NCBI GenBank assembly: GCA_008690995.1
Contig: VRMN01000002.1
Location: 1-64,000, forward strand
Direction of reading: 5' to 3'
From: Porphyridium purpureum
Lineage: Eukaryota > Rhodophyta > Bangiophyceae > Porphyridiales > Porphyridiaceae
Length of the DNA stretch: 64,000 bases
The first letter of the stretch is position 1. The number at the start of each line of letters is the position of its first letter. The notes below the pieces were generated by a model that saw only the letters and a list, made by a program, of their open reading frames with translations, searched no databases and was not told the DNA's origin. A program made the position numbers and the translations under genes. Shown piece by piece: positions 1 through 9,577 of this stretch.

Positions 1-2557
1 CCGTGGCAGGCTGTGAGGCCTCGTGGGCCGAGCCAGCTGGGCTGCTGCGGCACTTGGCGGGCAGTAATCACTCGGCTGAAACACTTGCCGCAGTGCCACC
101 GGACGCGCTCAGAGCGGTTGGGCTGGCACGCCGGGCGTGCGGCGCGATGTGCTTGCTGCCTGCGCTGTCCGTGCGCCACCAGCGCAGTCGATGCCGGGAT
201 CCTGCGCGTTGTGCTGTGGCATTTGACGGGCAGGGTGGTCGCGTGCAGTCTGCACAGCAAACGGGCGCAAGCCGGAGCGTGCGATGACACTCGCAGTGGC
301 TCCGACACGGCCGCAGACACGCATGTGTCGACGGCGCGTCACGCCGCTGCGCATCCGCCGTCGCCGCTGCTCGACGCCCCCATACTCACCATTCTTCAAA
401 CGGTAGATTGGGTGCTGGGGCTGCGCGTGCGCACGTGGAAGCGCGTACCGGCAAAGTTTGCGCCGGACGTTGCGCTCGAGTTCAGCAGCATGCTCACGGA
501 GCTGGCCGAAGCCGCGTCCGAGGCCGCACAAGTCCGCGCGCTCGGAAAGCTGTGGGTGTTTCCGACTTTGGTGCTGTGCCTGCCCATGGAGCGCCAGAGC
601 ACGCGCGCGCGGGCAAGATACCTGGCGACGCGGCTCAAGATGTGGCGCTCCGATGCGCTCGAGCCACTGCTCGACTCGGTGCCTGTGGTGGACGGTCAAC
701 ACCTCAGACCCATACCACCAGAGGCCGTGGAGCACCGCATCGTGCAGCATGTGCGCGCCAACCACATTGGCGCCGCGGCGCGACTGGTCGAGTCGGCGGG
801 TGTGCACGACGTCACGGACTCGGTGCTGGCGCGCTTGCGCGAGCTGCATCCAGAGGCAGGGGCTCGCAGCGGCAGCCACGACGCAGCGCTCGTCGCACCA
901 GTCGAGTCGGTCAGTATCGACCAGCTGCAGTGCATGCGCGTGCCGTGGGACGCGCAGGCGGTGCGCAAGTCCATTCTGGCCATTCCGCACACCAGCGGGT
1001 GCGGACCGTCGCGGTGGTCCATAGGCGTGCTGCAGCAGGTCATCCGCACGCCCGTGGCGGGTGACACGGCGCTCGGGGCCGTGGCTCTCGCGTTCAAGCG
1101 CATCGCCAGTGTTGGTCTGCATCCGCAAGCTGGCGCGCTGTGGAGCCACGCACGCCTCATCCCGCTCAAGAAGAAGGACGGCGGCGTCCGACCGATTGCA
1201 GTGGGCGAGCTGCTGCGGCGCGTGCTGGGCAAGCTGGTGCTGGCACACCTGGGCAGCGACGCAGCCGAGTCGCTCCGGCCCGACCAGTACGGCGTGGGAC
1301 GCCCGGCCGGGCTCGAAGGCGCGGTGCTGGGGACCTTGCCGCGGTACAGAGTCAGGCACAGCCATTGCTGCTCGTCGACATTGCGAACGCATTCAACTTC
1401 TGCGATCGACCGGCCCACGCTGATGCGCATCGTGCAGGGCCGTTTCCCCGCGCTGTGGCCGCTGGTGCGCTCAACGTACGCGCATCCGGCTCCGCTGCGA
1501 GTGGGCGCCCATGTGCTGGCCAGCGCGTGCGGCGTGCAGCAGGGCGACCCGCTGGGGCCCTTGCTGTTCTCGCTGGTGCTGCACAAGGTGCTGGCAGACA
1601 CCGAGTCGCCGGGTCTGTCGTCGTTCTGGTACTTGGACGACGGCAGCATTGTGGGGCCGCTCGCGCAGCTGGAAGGCTTCCTGGACGCCTTTTCGAGCGA
1701 CGCGGCCGCGTACGGCATGCGCGTGAACCGCACCAAGACGCAGCTGGTGCTTCCGCCAGGAACGCAACCGGCAGTCGTGCCCGCGGGGCTCGCCGACCTG
1801 CCGCGTCTGGCGTGGGACCAAGCACAGCTGCTCGGTGTGCCGCTCGACTTTACCGGCAGTGGCGAGTCGCTCGTGCCGATCACCAACGCGAGCGCGCAGG
1901 TGCTCCAGCTGGCGGAGCAGGTGGCCAAGCTCAGCCACCCCGAAGAGGCGTTCTACCTCCTGCGGGGCAGCGTCGGGCCAAAGCGCCTGATGCACCTGGC
2001 GCGCACCATGCCTCCGCCCGTCGTGACTCGCATCTTTGCCGAGTTTGACCGCGCGTGGCGCAGCATTGTCGCGCGCGCGCTGGGTGTGATGGCACACGAG
2101 GTCGGCGAGCCGTGCAAGGCCGAGTGGCGGCTGCCGTGCTCGCTTGGCGGCTTGGGACTGACCGCAGTGGCAGACATTGCGCCGTTTGCGTTTGCCGCCG
2201 GCAGTCGTGCTGCCGCGCGCGTGGTGGACAACCCGCCCGCACGCGTGTACCCTCCGTCGCTCGCGCAGTGGTGGCGAAGGTTTGACGGAGACGCACACGC
2301 CGTGGCGCAGTGGCGCCTGGAGCCAGACGAAGATGTGGAAGCCCTGCTGGACTCGCAGGCACGTGGGAGCCGTCGCTTTTATCGACAATGGTGCTCAGAT
2401 TGGTCCCACGCGCCGGCCCCGTCCGACCCAGACTTTCACCGACGTCGCAGCGTCAGCTCGCCGCACGCGCTGGCGTGGCTCGGGATGCCGTCTGCCACGC
2501 AGCTGGCCGGCACGCACGGAAGCGCGCCGCTGAGCTGCACAGATGCATGGCGCGTGG
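1..2557 (+). mobile_element. Non-LTR retrotransposon (REL-type LINE), copy 1, both ends missing
   Basis: This copy enters from outside the window and is nearly identical to 4437-6980 (copy 2). It carries the last zinc finger and the reverse transcriptase region of ORF2. Homology to copy 2 fades at about 2535-2557, so the C-terminal endonuclease is absent and the sequence passes straight into the ORF1 remnant of copy 2. Loss of a 3' end is unusual for a LINE, which normally loses its 5' end, so recombination between copies is a likely cause. A short CAG run at 2567-2585 lies just past the junction. GC content is clearly higher than in the non-LINE parts of the window. Confidence 0.8.
3..2557 (+). 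pseudogene. LINE ORF2 fragment: zinc finger plus reverse transcriptase
   Basis: The zinc-finger part (3-287, motif CPVAGCEASW...H..SNH) is in one frame and the RT part (about 290-2557) in another; an extra G near 192 relative to copy 2 separates them. RT landmarks are RPIAVGELLRRVLGK (motif 2), GVQQGDPLGPLLFSL (motif B) and FWYLDDGS (motif C). Around 1329-1412 the reading frame slips: motif A (LLLVDIANAFN) sits in a different frame from motifs 2, B and C. The product would lack a catalytic aspartate, so this copy is dead. The open frame running on to 2808 beyond the junction is chance. Confidence 0.75.
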
Positions 2558-3753
2558 CCGTGCCAGCAGCAGCAGCAGCAGCATGCGTGGCCCGACCAAC
2601 TCCTGCGGACAAGGTGGCTTCTGTGCCCGATGCTGCACGAGCTTCTGGGCGTCCGCCAGCATCGGCCGCGCCCAGAAATCAGCGCGGCCCACAGCTCGGG
2701 CCCGCTGAATGCGCCGGCATGCATGCCGCCTGTCGTGCCCGGGGTGGATGGAGCTGCAGTCTCCGACCCACGGTATGGGACAAGGAGTCAAGGACGCCGT
2801 CCGGATGATAATGTCGACGAGCATGCAGAGCCGCACGGGCCGGACGGAGCACACGGGCTCAGCGCTGCAGCCGCATTCGTTCCCGGAGTTGAGCAGCTTG
2901 GCTCGCCGGAAGACCGTGACGACGGTGACGCCGCGACCGGTGACGAGGCCATGCCGTCAGCTGGGTCAGACTCGCAAGGCGAACCGGACGGAGGACAGCT
3001 CGTCGACGCTGCAGGCGGCTCTGCTCAGCCAGATGCCGCCCTTTCACGCAGCGCCGAGTCTGTGGTCGGCGATGCAGAGGCTTCAGATGCCCCCGGACGC
3101 AAGAATGATGCTGCTCCGGGGATGGCCCACGCTAAGCGACCCGCCGCTGCCGCGTTATCGCGCACGGTGTCTCCGTCCCGGGCTACTCTGCCCAAGCGTT
3201 CCCGGGCGGCTGCAGAAGTGCCTAGCGTGACGGCGGAAGCAGCGCAGCAAGAGTCTGCAGCAGACAGAGGCGTCGCGCAGGCGCAGCAGAACAGTGCGGG
3301 TCTGAGCACTGCCGCCTGTCTGTTGAATGACGCTGTGCAGCATGCACCAGTCGCCGGAACTTGACGCCGGCGACTCGAGCCGTTCCGAAAGCTCGACGAG
3401 GCGCTGGTGCCGCCCGTTTCCGGCCCGTTTGTTCCGGAGCGGCGCGCGAGGCAAGCATGGTGCGCCACGCGTCCGCGCCACTGTGGCGCGCATGGCATCA
3501 CGCGGTCTCGACAGACGCGCTTGCCGAGGCAGGACTCGCTGCAGACCCGTGTGGAGCATGGCATGCGCTCAGCGGCTCTGCGCACTCTCGGGACCAGCAC
3601 CGCGCACGCTGCATGCAGTGCAAGACGGCCCACGCCCACCGTTCCGCAGTGGGCCGTGCCAGCGGCCAAGAGTTTGCCGCTCCCGCACTTCCGGAGGTCC
3701 ACGCTGTGACTCCGGCTCCCTCGGCGGCTTCGCCCTTCGGGGCTCATGAGTGA
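2543..3753 (+). pseudogene. LINE copy 2 ORF1 remnant
   Basis: Two overlapping open frames, 2543-3364 and 3361-3753. The first is acidic, Ala/Ser/Pro-rich and low-complexity, like the middle of ORF1 in copy 3. The second ends with a Cys pair and Ala-rich tail (RARCMQCK...) that lines up with the C-terminus of copy 3 ORF1 (RRRCDLCM...). This supports calling both the same ORF1, split by a shift. The stop (3751-3753) overlaps the ORF2 start (ATG at 3746) by 8 bases, an arrangement compatible with termination-reinitiation. The N-terminus is missing. No nucleic-acid-binding fold can be assigned with confidence. Confidence 0.55.
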
Positions 3754-6700
3754 GACACTTTCTGACTCGTGGGAAGGGCCCGGTCCGCGCGGCGCAAGTC
3801 TTCTAGCCTCAAGTGAGGAAAGCGACGCGGAATGGGCTCCCGCACGCCCCCGCGCTCGTCGAGCGTCTGGGCGAGGCCGGCTACAAAGTCGGCCGGGTGG
3901 ACCAGTGGAACTGCGTGAGCGTGCTGGTCCTGCGCGAGAGAGTGCGGTGGTGGATGCGCACATCTCCAGCTCTAGGGTGCTGGCAGCCACGCACGCGCCA
4001 GTGGCATCTCCGCACAGTGTCGCAGACTCGGCAGACGGTCGCGCCACACGTCGGTCCGCACGACGACCGCGCCAGCGTGCGGGGCCTGCCGCACACATAG
4101 CGGTCAGGGATGCCGTGCTTGGCCACAGCGCATCTGTTCGCAGCTCTGCTCGCATGCTCCGTCCGGCGGGCTTTGACATTTCGCGACGCAGCGTGGCTCG
4201 GATGGCGCAGCTCGAAGCGCCGCACGCATGTCCGGCCGCCGAGTGCATGCGACGCTACCAGAGTGCGGCTCAGCTGGGCAAGCACTGGCGTGCGGCACAT
4301 CCGACGGAGCCAGCGAGTGCCGAGCTTCTGTCCAGCCTGCACTTGAGGCGAAACGCGTGCGGATGGGCGGTGCGAGACGTGCAGCCCCAAGACGCGTGCC
4401 AGTGTCCAGCGTGCCGAGCGCTGTGGAACGCGTGCCCCGTGGCAGGCTGTGAGGCCTCGTGGGCCGAGCCAGCTGGACTGCTGCGGCACTTGGCGGGCAG
4501 TAATCACTCGGCTGAAACACTTGCCGCAGTGCCACCGGACGCGCTCAGAGCGGTTGGGCTGGCACGCCGGGCGTGCGGCGCGATGTGCTTGCTGCCTGCG
4601 CTGTCCGTGCGCCACCAGCGCAGTCGATGCCGGATCCTGCGCGTTGTGCTGTGGCATTTGAAGGGCAGGGTGGTCGCGTGCAGTCTGCACAGCGAGCGGG
4701 CGCAAGCGGGCATGCGATGACACTCGCAGTGGCTCCGACACGGCCGCAGACACGCATGTGTCGACGGCGCGTCACGCCGCTGCGCATCCGCCGTCGCCGC
4801 TGCTCGACGCCCCCATACTCACCATTCTTCAAACGGTAGATTGGGTGCTGGGGCTGCGCGTGCGCACGTGGAAGCGCGTACCGGCAAAGTTTGCGCCGGA
4901 CGTTGCGCTCGAGTTCAGCAGCATGCTCACGGAGCTGGCCGAAGCCGCGTCCGAGGCCGCACAAGTCCGCGCGCTCGGAAAGCTGTGGGTGTTTCCGACT
5001 TTGGTGCTGTGCCTGCCCATGGAGCGCCAGAGCACGCGCGCGCGGGCAAGATACCTGGCGACGCGGCTCAAGATGTGGCGCTCCGATGCGCTCGAGCCAC
5101 TGCTCGACTCGGTGCCTGTGGTGGACGGTCAACACCTCAGACCCATACCACCAGAGGCCGTGGAGCACCGCATCGTGCAGCATGTGCGCGCCAACCACAT
5201 TGGCGCCGCGGCGCGACTGGTCGAGTCGGCGGGTGTGCACGACGTCACGGACTCGGTGCTGGCGCGCTTGCGCGAGCTGCATCCAGAGGCAGGGGCTCGC
5301 AGCGGCAGCCACGACGCAGCGCTCGTCGCACCAGTCGAGTCGGTCAGTATCGACCAGCTGCAGTGCATGCGCGTGCCGTGGGACGCGCAGGCGGTGCGCA
5401 AGTCCATTCTGGCCATTCCGCACACCAGCGGGTGCGGACCGTCGCGGTGGTCCATAGGCGTGCTGCAGCAGGTCATCCGCACGCCCGTGGCGGGTGACAC
5501 GGCGCTCGGGGCCGTGGCTCTCGCGTTCAAGCGCATCGCCAGTGTTGGTCTGCATCCGCAAGCTGGCGCGCTGTGGAGCCACGCACGCCTCATCCCGCTC
5601 AAGAAGAAGGACGGCGGCGTCCGACCGATTGCAGTGGGCGAGCTGCTGCGGCGCGTGCTGGGCAAGCTGGTGCTGGCACACCTGGGCAGCGACGCAGCCG
5701 AGTCGCTCCGGCCCGACCAGTACGGCGTGGGACGCCCGGCCGGGCTCGAAGGCGCGGTGCTGGGACGCGCCTTGCCGCGACGCAGAGTCCAGGCACAGCC
5801 GTGCTGCTCGTCGACATTGCGAACGCGTTCAGCTGCGTCGACCGGCCCACGCTGATGCGCATCGTGCAGGGCCGTTTCCCCGCGCTGTGGCCGCTGGTGC
5901 GCTCAACGTACGCGCATCCGGCTCCGCTGCGAGTGGGCGCCCATGTGCTGGCCAGCGCGTGCGGCGTGCAGCAAGGCGACCCGCTGGGGCCCTTGCTGTT
6001 CTCGCTGGTGCTGCACAAGGTGCTGGCAGACACCGAGTCGCCGGGCTTGTCGTCGTTCTGGTACTTGGACGACGGCAGCATTGTGGGGCCGCTCGCGCAG
6101 CTGGAAGGCTTCCTGGACGCCTTTTCGAGCGACGCGGCCGCGTACGGCATGCGCGTGAACCGCACCAAGACGCAGCTGGTGCTTCCGCCAGGAACGCAAC
6201 CGGCAGTCGTGCCCGCGGGGCTCGCCGACCTGCCGCGTCTGGCGTGGGACCAAGCACAGCTGCTCGGTGTGCCGCTCGACTTTACCGGCAGTGGCGAGTC
6301 GCTCGTGCCGATCACCAACGCGAGCGCGCAGGTGCTCCAGCTGGCGGAGCAGGTGGCCAAGCTCAGCCACCCCGAAGAGGCGTTCTACCTCCTGCGGGGC
6401 AGCGTCGGGCCAAAGCGCCTGATGCACCTGGCGCGCACCATGCCTCCGCCCGTCGTGACTCGCATCTTTGCCGAGTTTGACCGCGCGTGGCGCAGCATTG
6501 TCGCGCGCGCGCTGGGTGTGATGGCACACGAGGTCGGCGAGCCGTGCAAGGCCGAGTGGCGGCTGCCGTGCTCGCTTGGCGGCTTGGGACTGACCGCAGT
6601 GGCAGACATTGCGCCGTTTGCGTTTGCCGCCGGCAGTCGTGCTGCCGCGCGCGTGGTGGACAACCCGCCCGCACGCGTGTACCCTCCGTCGCTCGCGCAG

Positions 6701-7687
6701 TGGTGGCGAAGGTTTGACGGAGACGCACACGCCGTGGCGCAGTGGCGCCTGGAGCCAGACGAAGATGTGGAAGCCCTGCTGGACTCGCAGGCACGTGGGA
6801 GCCGTCGCTTTTATCGACAATGGTGCTCAGATTGGTCCCACGCGCCGGCCCCGTCCGACCCAGACTTTCACCGACGTCGCAGCGTCAGCTCGCCGCACGC
6901 GCTGGCGTGGCTCGGGATGCCGTCTGCCACGCAGCTGGCCGGCACGCACGGAAGCGCGCCGCTGAGCGCAGATGCGGCGCGTACGTGCGGCACATGCTGG
7001 AGCCGTCTGTGAGCCACGCAGCGCAGCGTCCGTGCCTGGCGCATCGGGCAGCCTGGATGCCGTCTGCGGGGCCGCGCGCTGGACCAGCACGGTCACCACG
7101 CGCCAAGTGCCATCTCGGGCCGTCGCGGTACGGTCGGCACGCGCTGGTGGTCGACGCCGTGGCAGCCTTTGCGCGCGCCGCTGGCTTCGGTGGGAGCGCG
7201 AGGCGCCTCCCGGCGCGGCAGACCTGCACGCCGGCCGGGCGACCTGCGCGTGGACAGCACGTGGGTCGATGTGGCGGTGGTGGTGCCCGACCGCACCGGC
7301 ACCAGGCGGTCCGACGGAGCGGCACTCGCGGCAGCGGCGCGTCGCAAGCAGGCCTCCTTCCAGGCTGCTGCGCGCACCGGCGACGCTGCTGGCGTGTCGT
7401 TCCAGGCGGTCATTCTGGACACGTACGGCCGGCGCGAACAGTGCGGAGCCGCGTTTCTGGAGACTCTGGTGGCGGCGTACATGCGGCACCGTGGAGTCAG
7501 CAAGATGCTGGCGAGCACGGCGCTCCACCGGTCGCTGTCGCTCGCGGTGTACCGCTCGGTGGCGGCGGCGGTGCTTCTACGGCACCCGGGCCCGACTCTG
7601 CCAGTTGCCTCGCAGCACTGGCTGGAGACGGGCAGGCGCCTCTTTGTAGGCGAGGTACTCTCGGAATCGGAAGCAGAGTCGCACTGA
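3746..7687 (+). pseudogene. LINE copy 2 ORF2: C2H2 fingers, reverse transcriptase, R2-like endonuclease
   Basis: Domains in order: C2H2 fingers at about 4218-4300 (CPAAECM...GKHWRAAH) and 4433-4510 (CPVAGCE...RHLAGSNH); RT N-terminal region 4758-5760; RT core 5800-6830 with LLVDIANAFSCVD (motif A), GVQQGDPLGPLLFSL (B) and FWYLDDGS (C); endonuclease region 7095-7687 with RYGRHALVVDAV, DSTWVDVAVVVPD and FQAVILDTYGRRE. The C-terminus matches copy 3 (TALHRSLSLAVYRSVAAAVLLR). Pieces lie in changing frames (breaks near 4700, 5790, 6970 and 7180), so no full protein is made. The RHxxVxD...PD pattern is the known signature of R2-type endonucleases; the wider family name is inference. Confidence 0.75.
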
Positions 7688-7747
7688 CTTTGCTGATACA
7701 TAGGTACAGAGCTTAGGCCCTTTAGATTTATAATGTAAAACGATTTC

Positions 7748-7768
7748 AGAGTAACCCTAGAGTAACCC
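7748..7768 (+). repeat. 3' tail of LINE copy 2: two units of an 11-bp repeat
   Basis: AGAGTAACCCT followed by AGAGTAACCC. The same unit ends copy 3 at 15799. It resembles a telomere-type repeat (complement AGGGTTACTCT), but whether it is the host telomere cannot be told from this window. Confidence 0.7.
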
Positions 7769-7799
7769 GGTTTGATCTGGGAAACCGGTATGTGTGTCA

Positions 7800-8660
7800 T
7801 CTGTCACGGCCAACCTCCACCTTCTCTTCTTTGCTGTATCCTGGCGGCCGCACGCTGCTCGGCATCTCAGAAAGTCAAAGCATCACAAAAATATGGTCAC
7901 AGTCTCAAGTGCACTCACGGCTGGATCGGAGATCCGGCAGCGGGGCTGAAGACTGAAGCTCAGCCCAGCACTATGATCGGGTCAGAACTATCTGTACACC
8001 CAATGCGGCTCTTGCCCTCTCGCGAGAACCCCGAGCTAAACACTTCCGGAGACCGCGGAACAGTGAAAACACGTGCATGGAACGGTGACACTGACAAGAT
8101 CATGGTGTTTTCGGAATCTTTTTGGCTCGAAGTCGACGGCGCTGAAAAGCGAGTATTGCCTTCGTGCGCGCGTGTGGCCGTATCGAAGAAAGAATCATCC
8201 GCAATGGCGTCGAGAGTCTGCTTCAACTCGCCCACATAAAGTTCGAGCGCTGCGCGCTACCTCCGCTCGTCGAGCTTGTTCTCCACACACCGCATCTCGG
8301 ACATCTGTGACTACCTTTGATCTGCAGCTCGTCACCGACGAGCACGCCTACAAACTGTCTAGCAACACGCACTCTTGGCGTCGCGTACTCACCCGCCTGG
8401 AAGTCGTCCCCGACACAGCCACCGATTCCAACCAATACTCCGCCGCCGAAACTCCCACGAGACCCGCAAGGTGCTCGACGCGCCTCATTCAAGCTGCGCG
8501 TTTAGCCGTTCCCAAGCGCGTGCCTTTGGAATCACTTGACTGCCTCTTCTGCTGGCCTGCATGCCTCGCGTTTGCCACACTTTCAGCGCCTAACACGCGA
8601 TTATGCTGGTACAGCAAGCGCGATAACTCGGTGCACATGCTTCACTTCTTCAACTTATCA
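7800..8660 (+). repeat. Dispersed repeat R1, copy a
   Basis: About 60-75 percent similar by eye to 20640-21620 and 63360-64000. Shared blocks include TATCCTGG.GGCCGCA near the start, TTGGCTCG.AG.CG.CGGC..TG.AA.GCG near 8120-8150, AGTTCGAGCGCTGC near 8238 and the stretch 8320-8440. The copies seem to share a protein-like reading (a core like LLQLA..KFERC), but frame is not kept in any copy. It looks like a decayed gene family or an unclassified transposon. The ORF at 7772-8239 runs across it without support from the other copies. Ends are approximate. Confidence 0.55.
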
Positions 8661-8984
8661 AGATGCGCTTTCTTCTTCGTAAGCACTTCATTGGTTCCTA
8701 TACCACACCCTCCAAACTGACGTTTACACCACTGCACAGCCTGCGCGACCATGCACATGGTTCATCGAATACGTAAAGCATCCCGAGAACGCGCGGCATG
8801 GACTCCACCTTCAGGAGTATAACGAGCGGGTACCTCCAGGAGCCCGCTTATTGTACTGACTGCAGAGAATTCTGCGTCCATCTTGTATCGCAGCCCCAAA
8901 ATTAAACCTTCGCGTTTCTTCCGTTGCCATTCTCCCCCGACCTTCTTCACGGCGGCCAATTTGTTCACCGCGCTGTGCGTCGTC
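8661..8984. other. Spacer, nothing recognised
   Basis: Mixed-composition sequence between repeat R1 and the monomer array of LINE copy 3. No coding signal, RNA gene or repeat was seen. Confidence 0.4.
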
Positions 8985-9545
8985 TCAGCACGTGTGGCGT
9001 ACGTGGCGTGGCTCTTTGGCAGCTCGGGCGCGTCGGTCAGGTTCTCGGTGCGTGCGTGCGCGCGGCGCGGCTCTGCGACGGGGCGCGCCGACGGGTCCTG
9101 GTGTCATTACTGTGCGTCGGTCAGGTTCTCGGTGCGTGTGTGGCGTGGCGCGGCTCTCCGACAGGAGCGCGCCGACTGGGTCCTGGTGCTCGTGCTGTGC
9201 GTCGTCCGGTGGTGCGGCGTGCGTGGCGCGGCTCTCCTGCGACAGGAGCGCGCGCCGACTGGGTGCTCGTGCTGTGCGTCGTCTCGGTGCGTGCGGCGGC
9301 GTGGCGCGGCTCCTGCGACAGGAGCGCGCCGACTGGGTGCTCGTGCTGTGCGTCGTCTCGGTGCGTGGCGTGCGTGGCGCGAAGCTCTGCGCTCCTGCGA
9401 CAGAAGCGCGCCGACTGGGTCCTGGTGCTCGTGCTGTGCGTCGTCTCGGTGCGTGCGGCGTGCGTGGCGCGGCTCTTGCGACAGGAGCGCGCCGACTGGC
9501 TTTGTGCTGTGCGTCGTCTCGGTACTTGCGGCGAGCGTGGCGCGG
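8985..9545 (+). repeat. GC-rich tandem monomers at the 5' end of LINE copy 3
   Basis: Six to eight imperfect units of roughly 60-100 bp, each with variants of GACAGGAGCGCGCCGACTGG, CTCGTGCTGTGCGTCGTC and TCGGTGCGTG. The array stops 33 bases before the first ATG of ORF1 (9578). In known LINEs such as mouse L1, 5' tandem monomers act as promoters; that role here is inference. The long ORFs across the array in several frames are a by-product of GC-rich repeats and are not genes. Confidence 0.7.
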
Positions 9546-9577
9546 GCGCAGCGGGGATTTCTTGCGGTGTGTCGGCT

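Larger units (their letters stand above)
2558..7768 (+). mobile_element. Non-LTR retrotransposon (REL-type LINE), copy 2
   Basis: Head-to-tail neighbour of copy 1. Order: remnant of ORF1 (to 3753), ORF2 (3746-7687) with zinc fingers, reverse transcriptase and endonuclease, a short 3' UTR, then a tail made of an 11-bp repeat (7748-7768). The order C2H2 fingers - RT - CCHC-like knuckle - RHxxVxD - PD is that of the R2/NeSL/CRE-type non-LTR elements that use a restriction-enzyme-like endonuclease rather than an APE nuclease. The 5' boundary with copy 1 is approximate. At least three frameshifts in ORF2 make it non-autonomous. Confidence 0.8.

Noticed and set aside
109-2388. Long minus-strand ORFs in the LINE copies (109-1392, 696-1928, 1471-2388 and their twins in copy 2)
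   Set aside because: They are antisense shadows of the GC-rich reverse transcriptase sequence; composition is Arg/Ala/His-rich with no domain.
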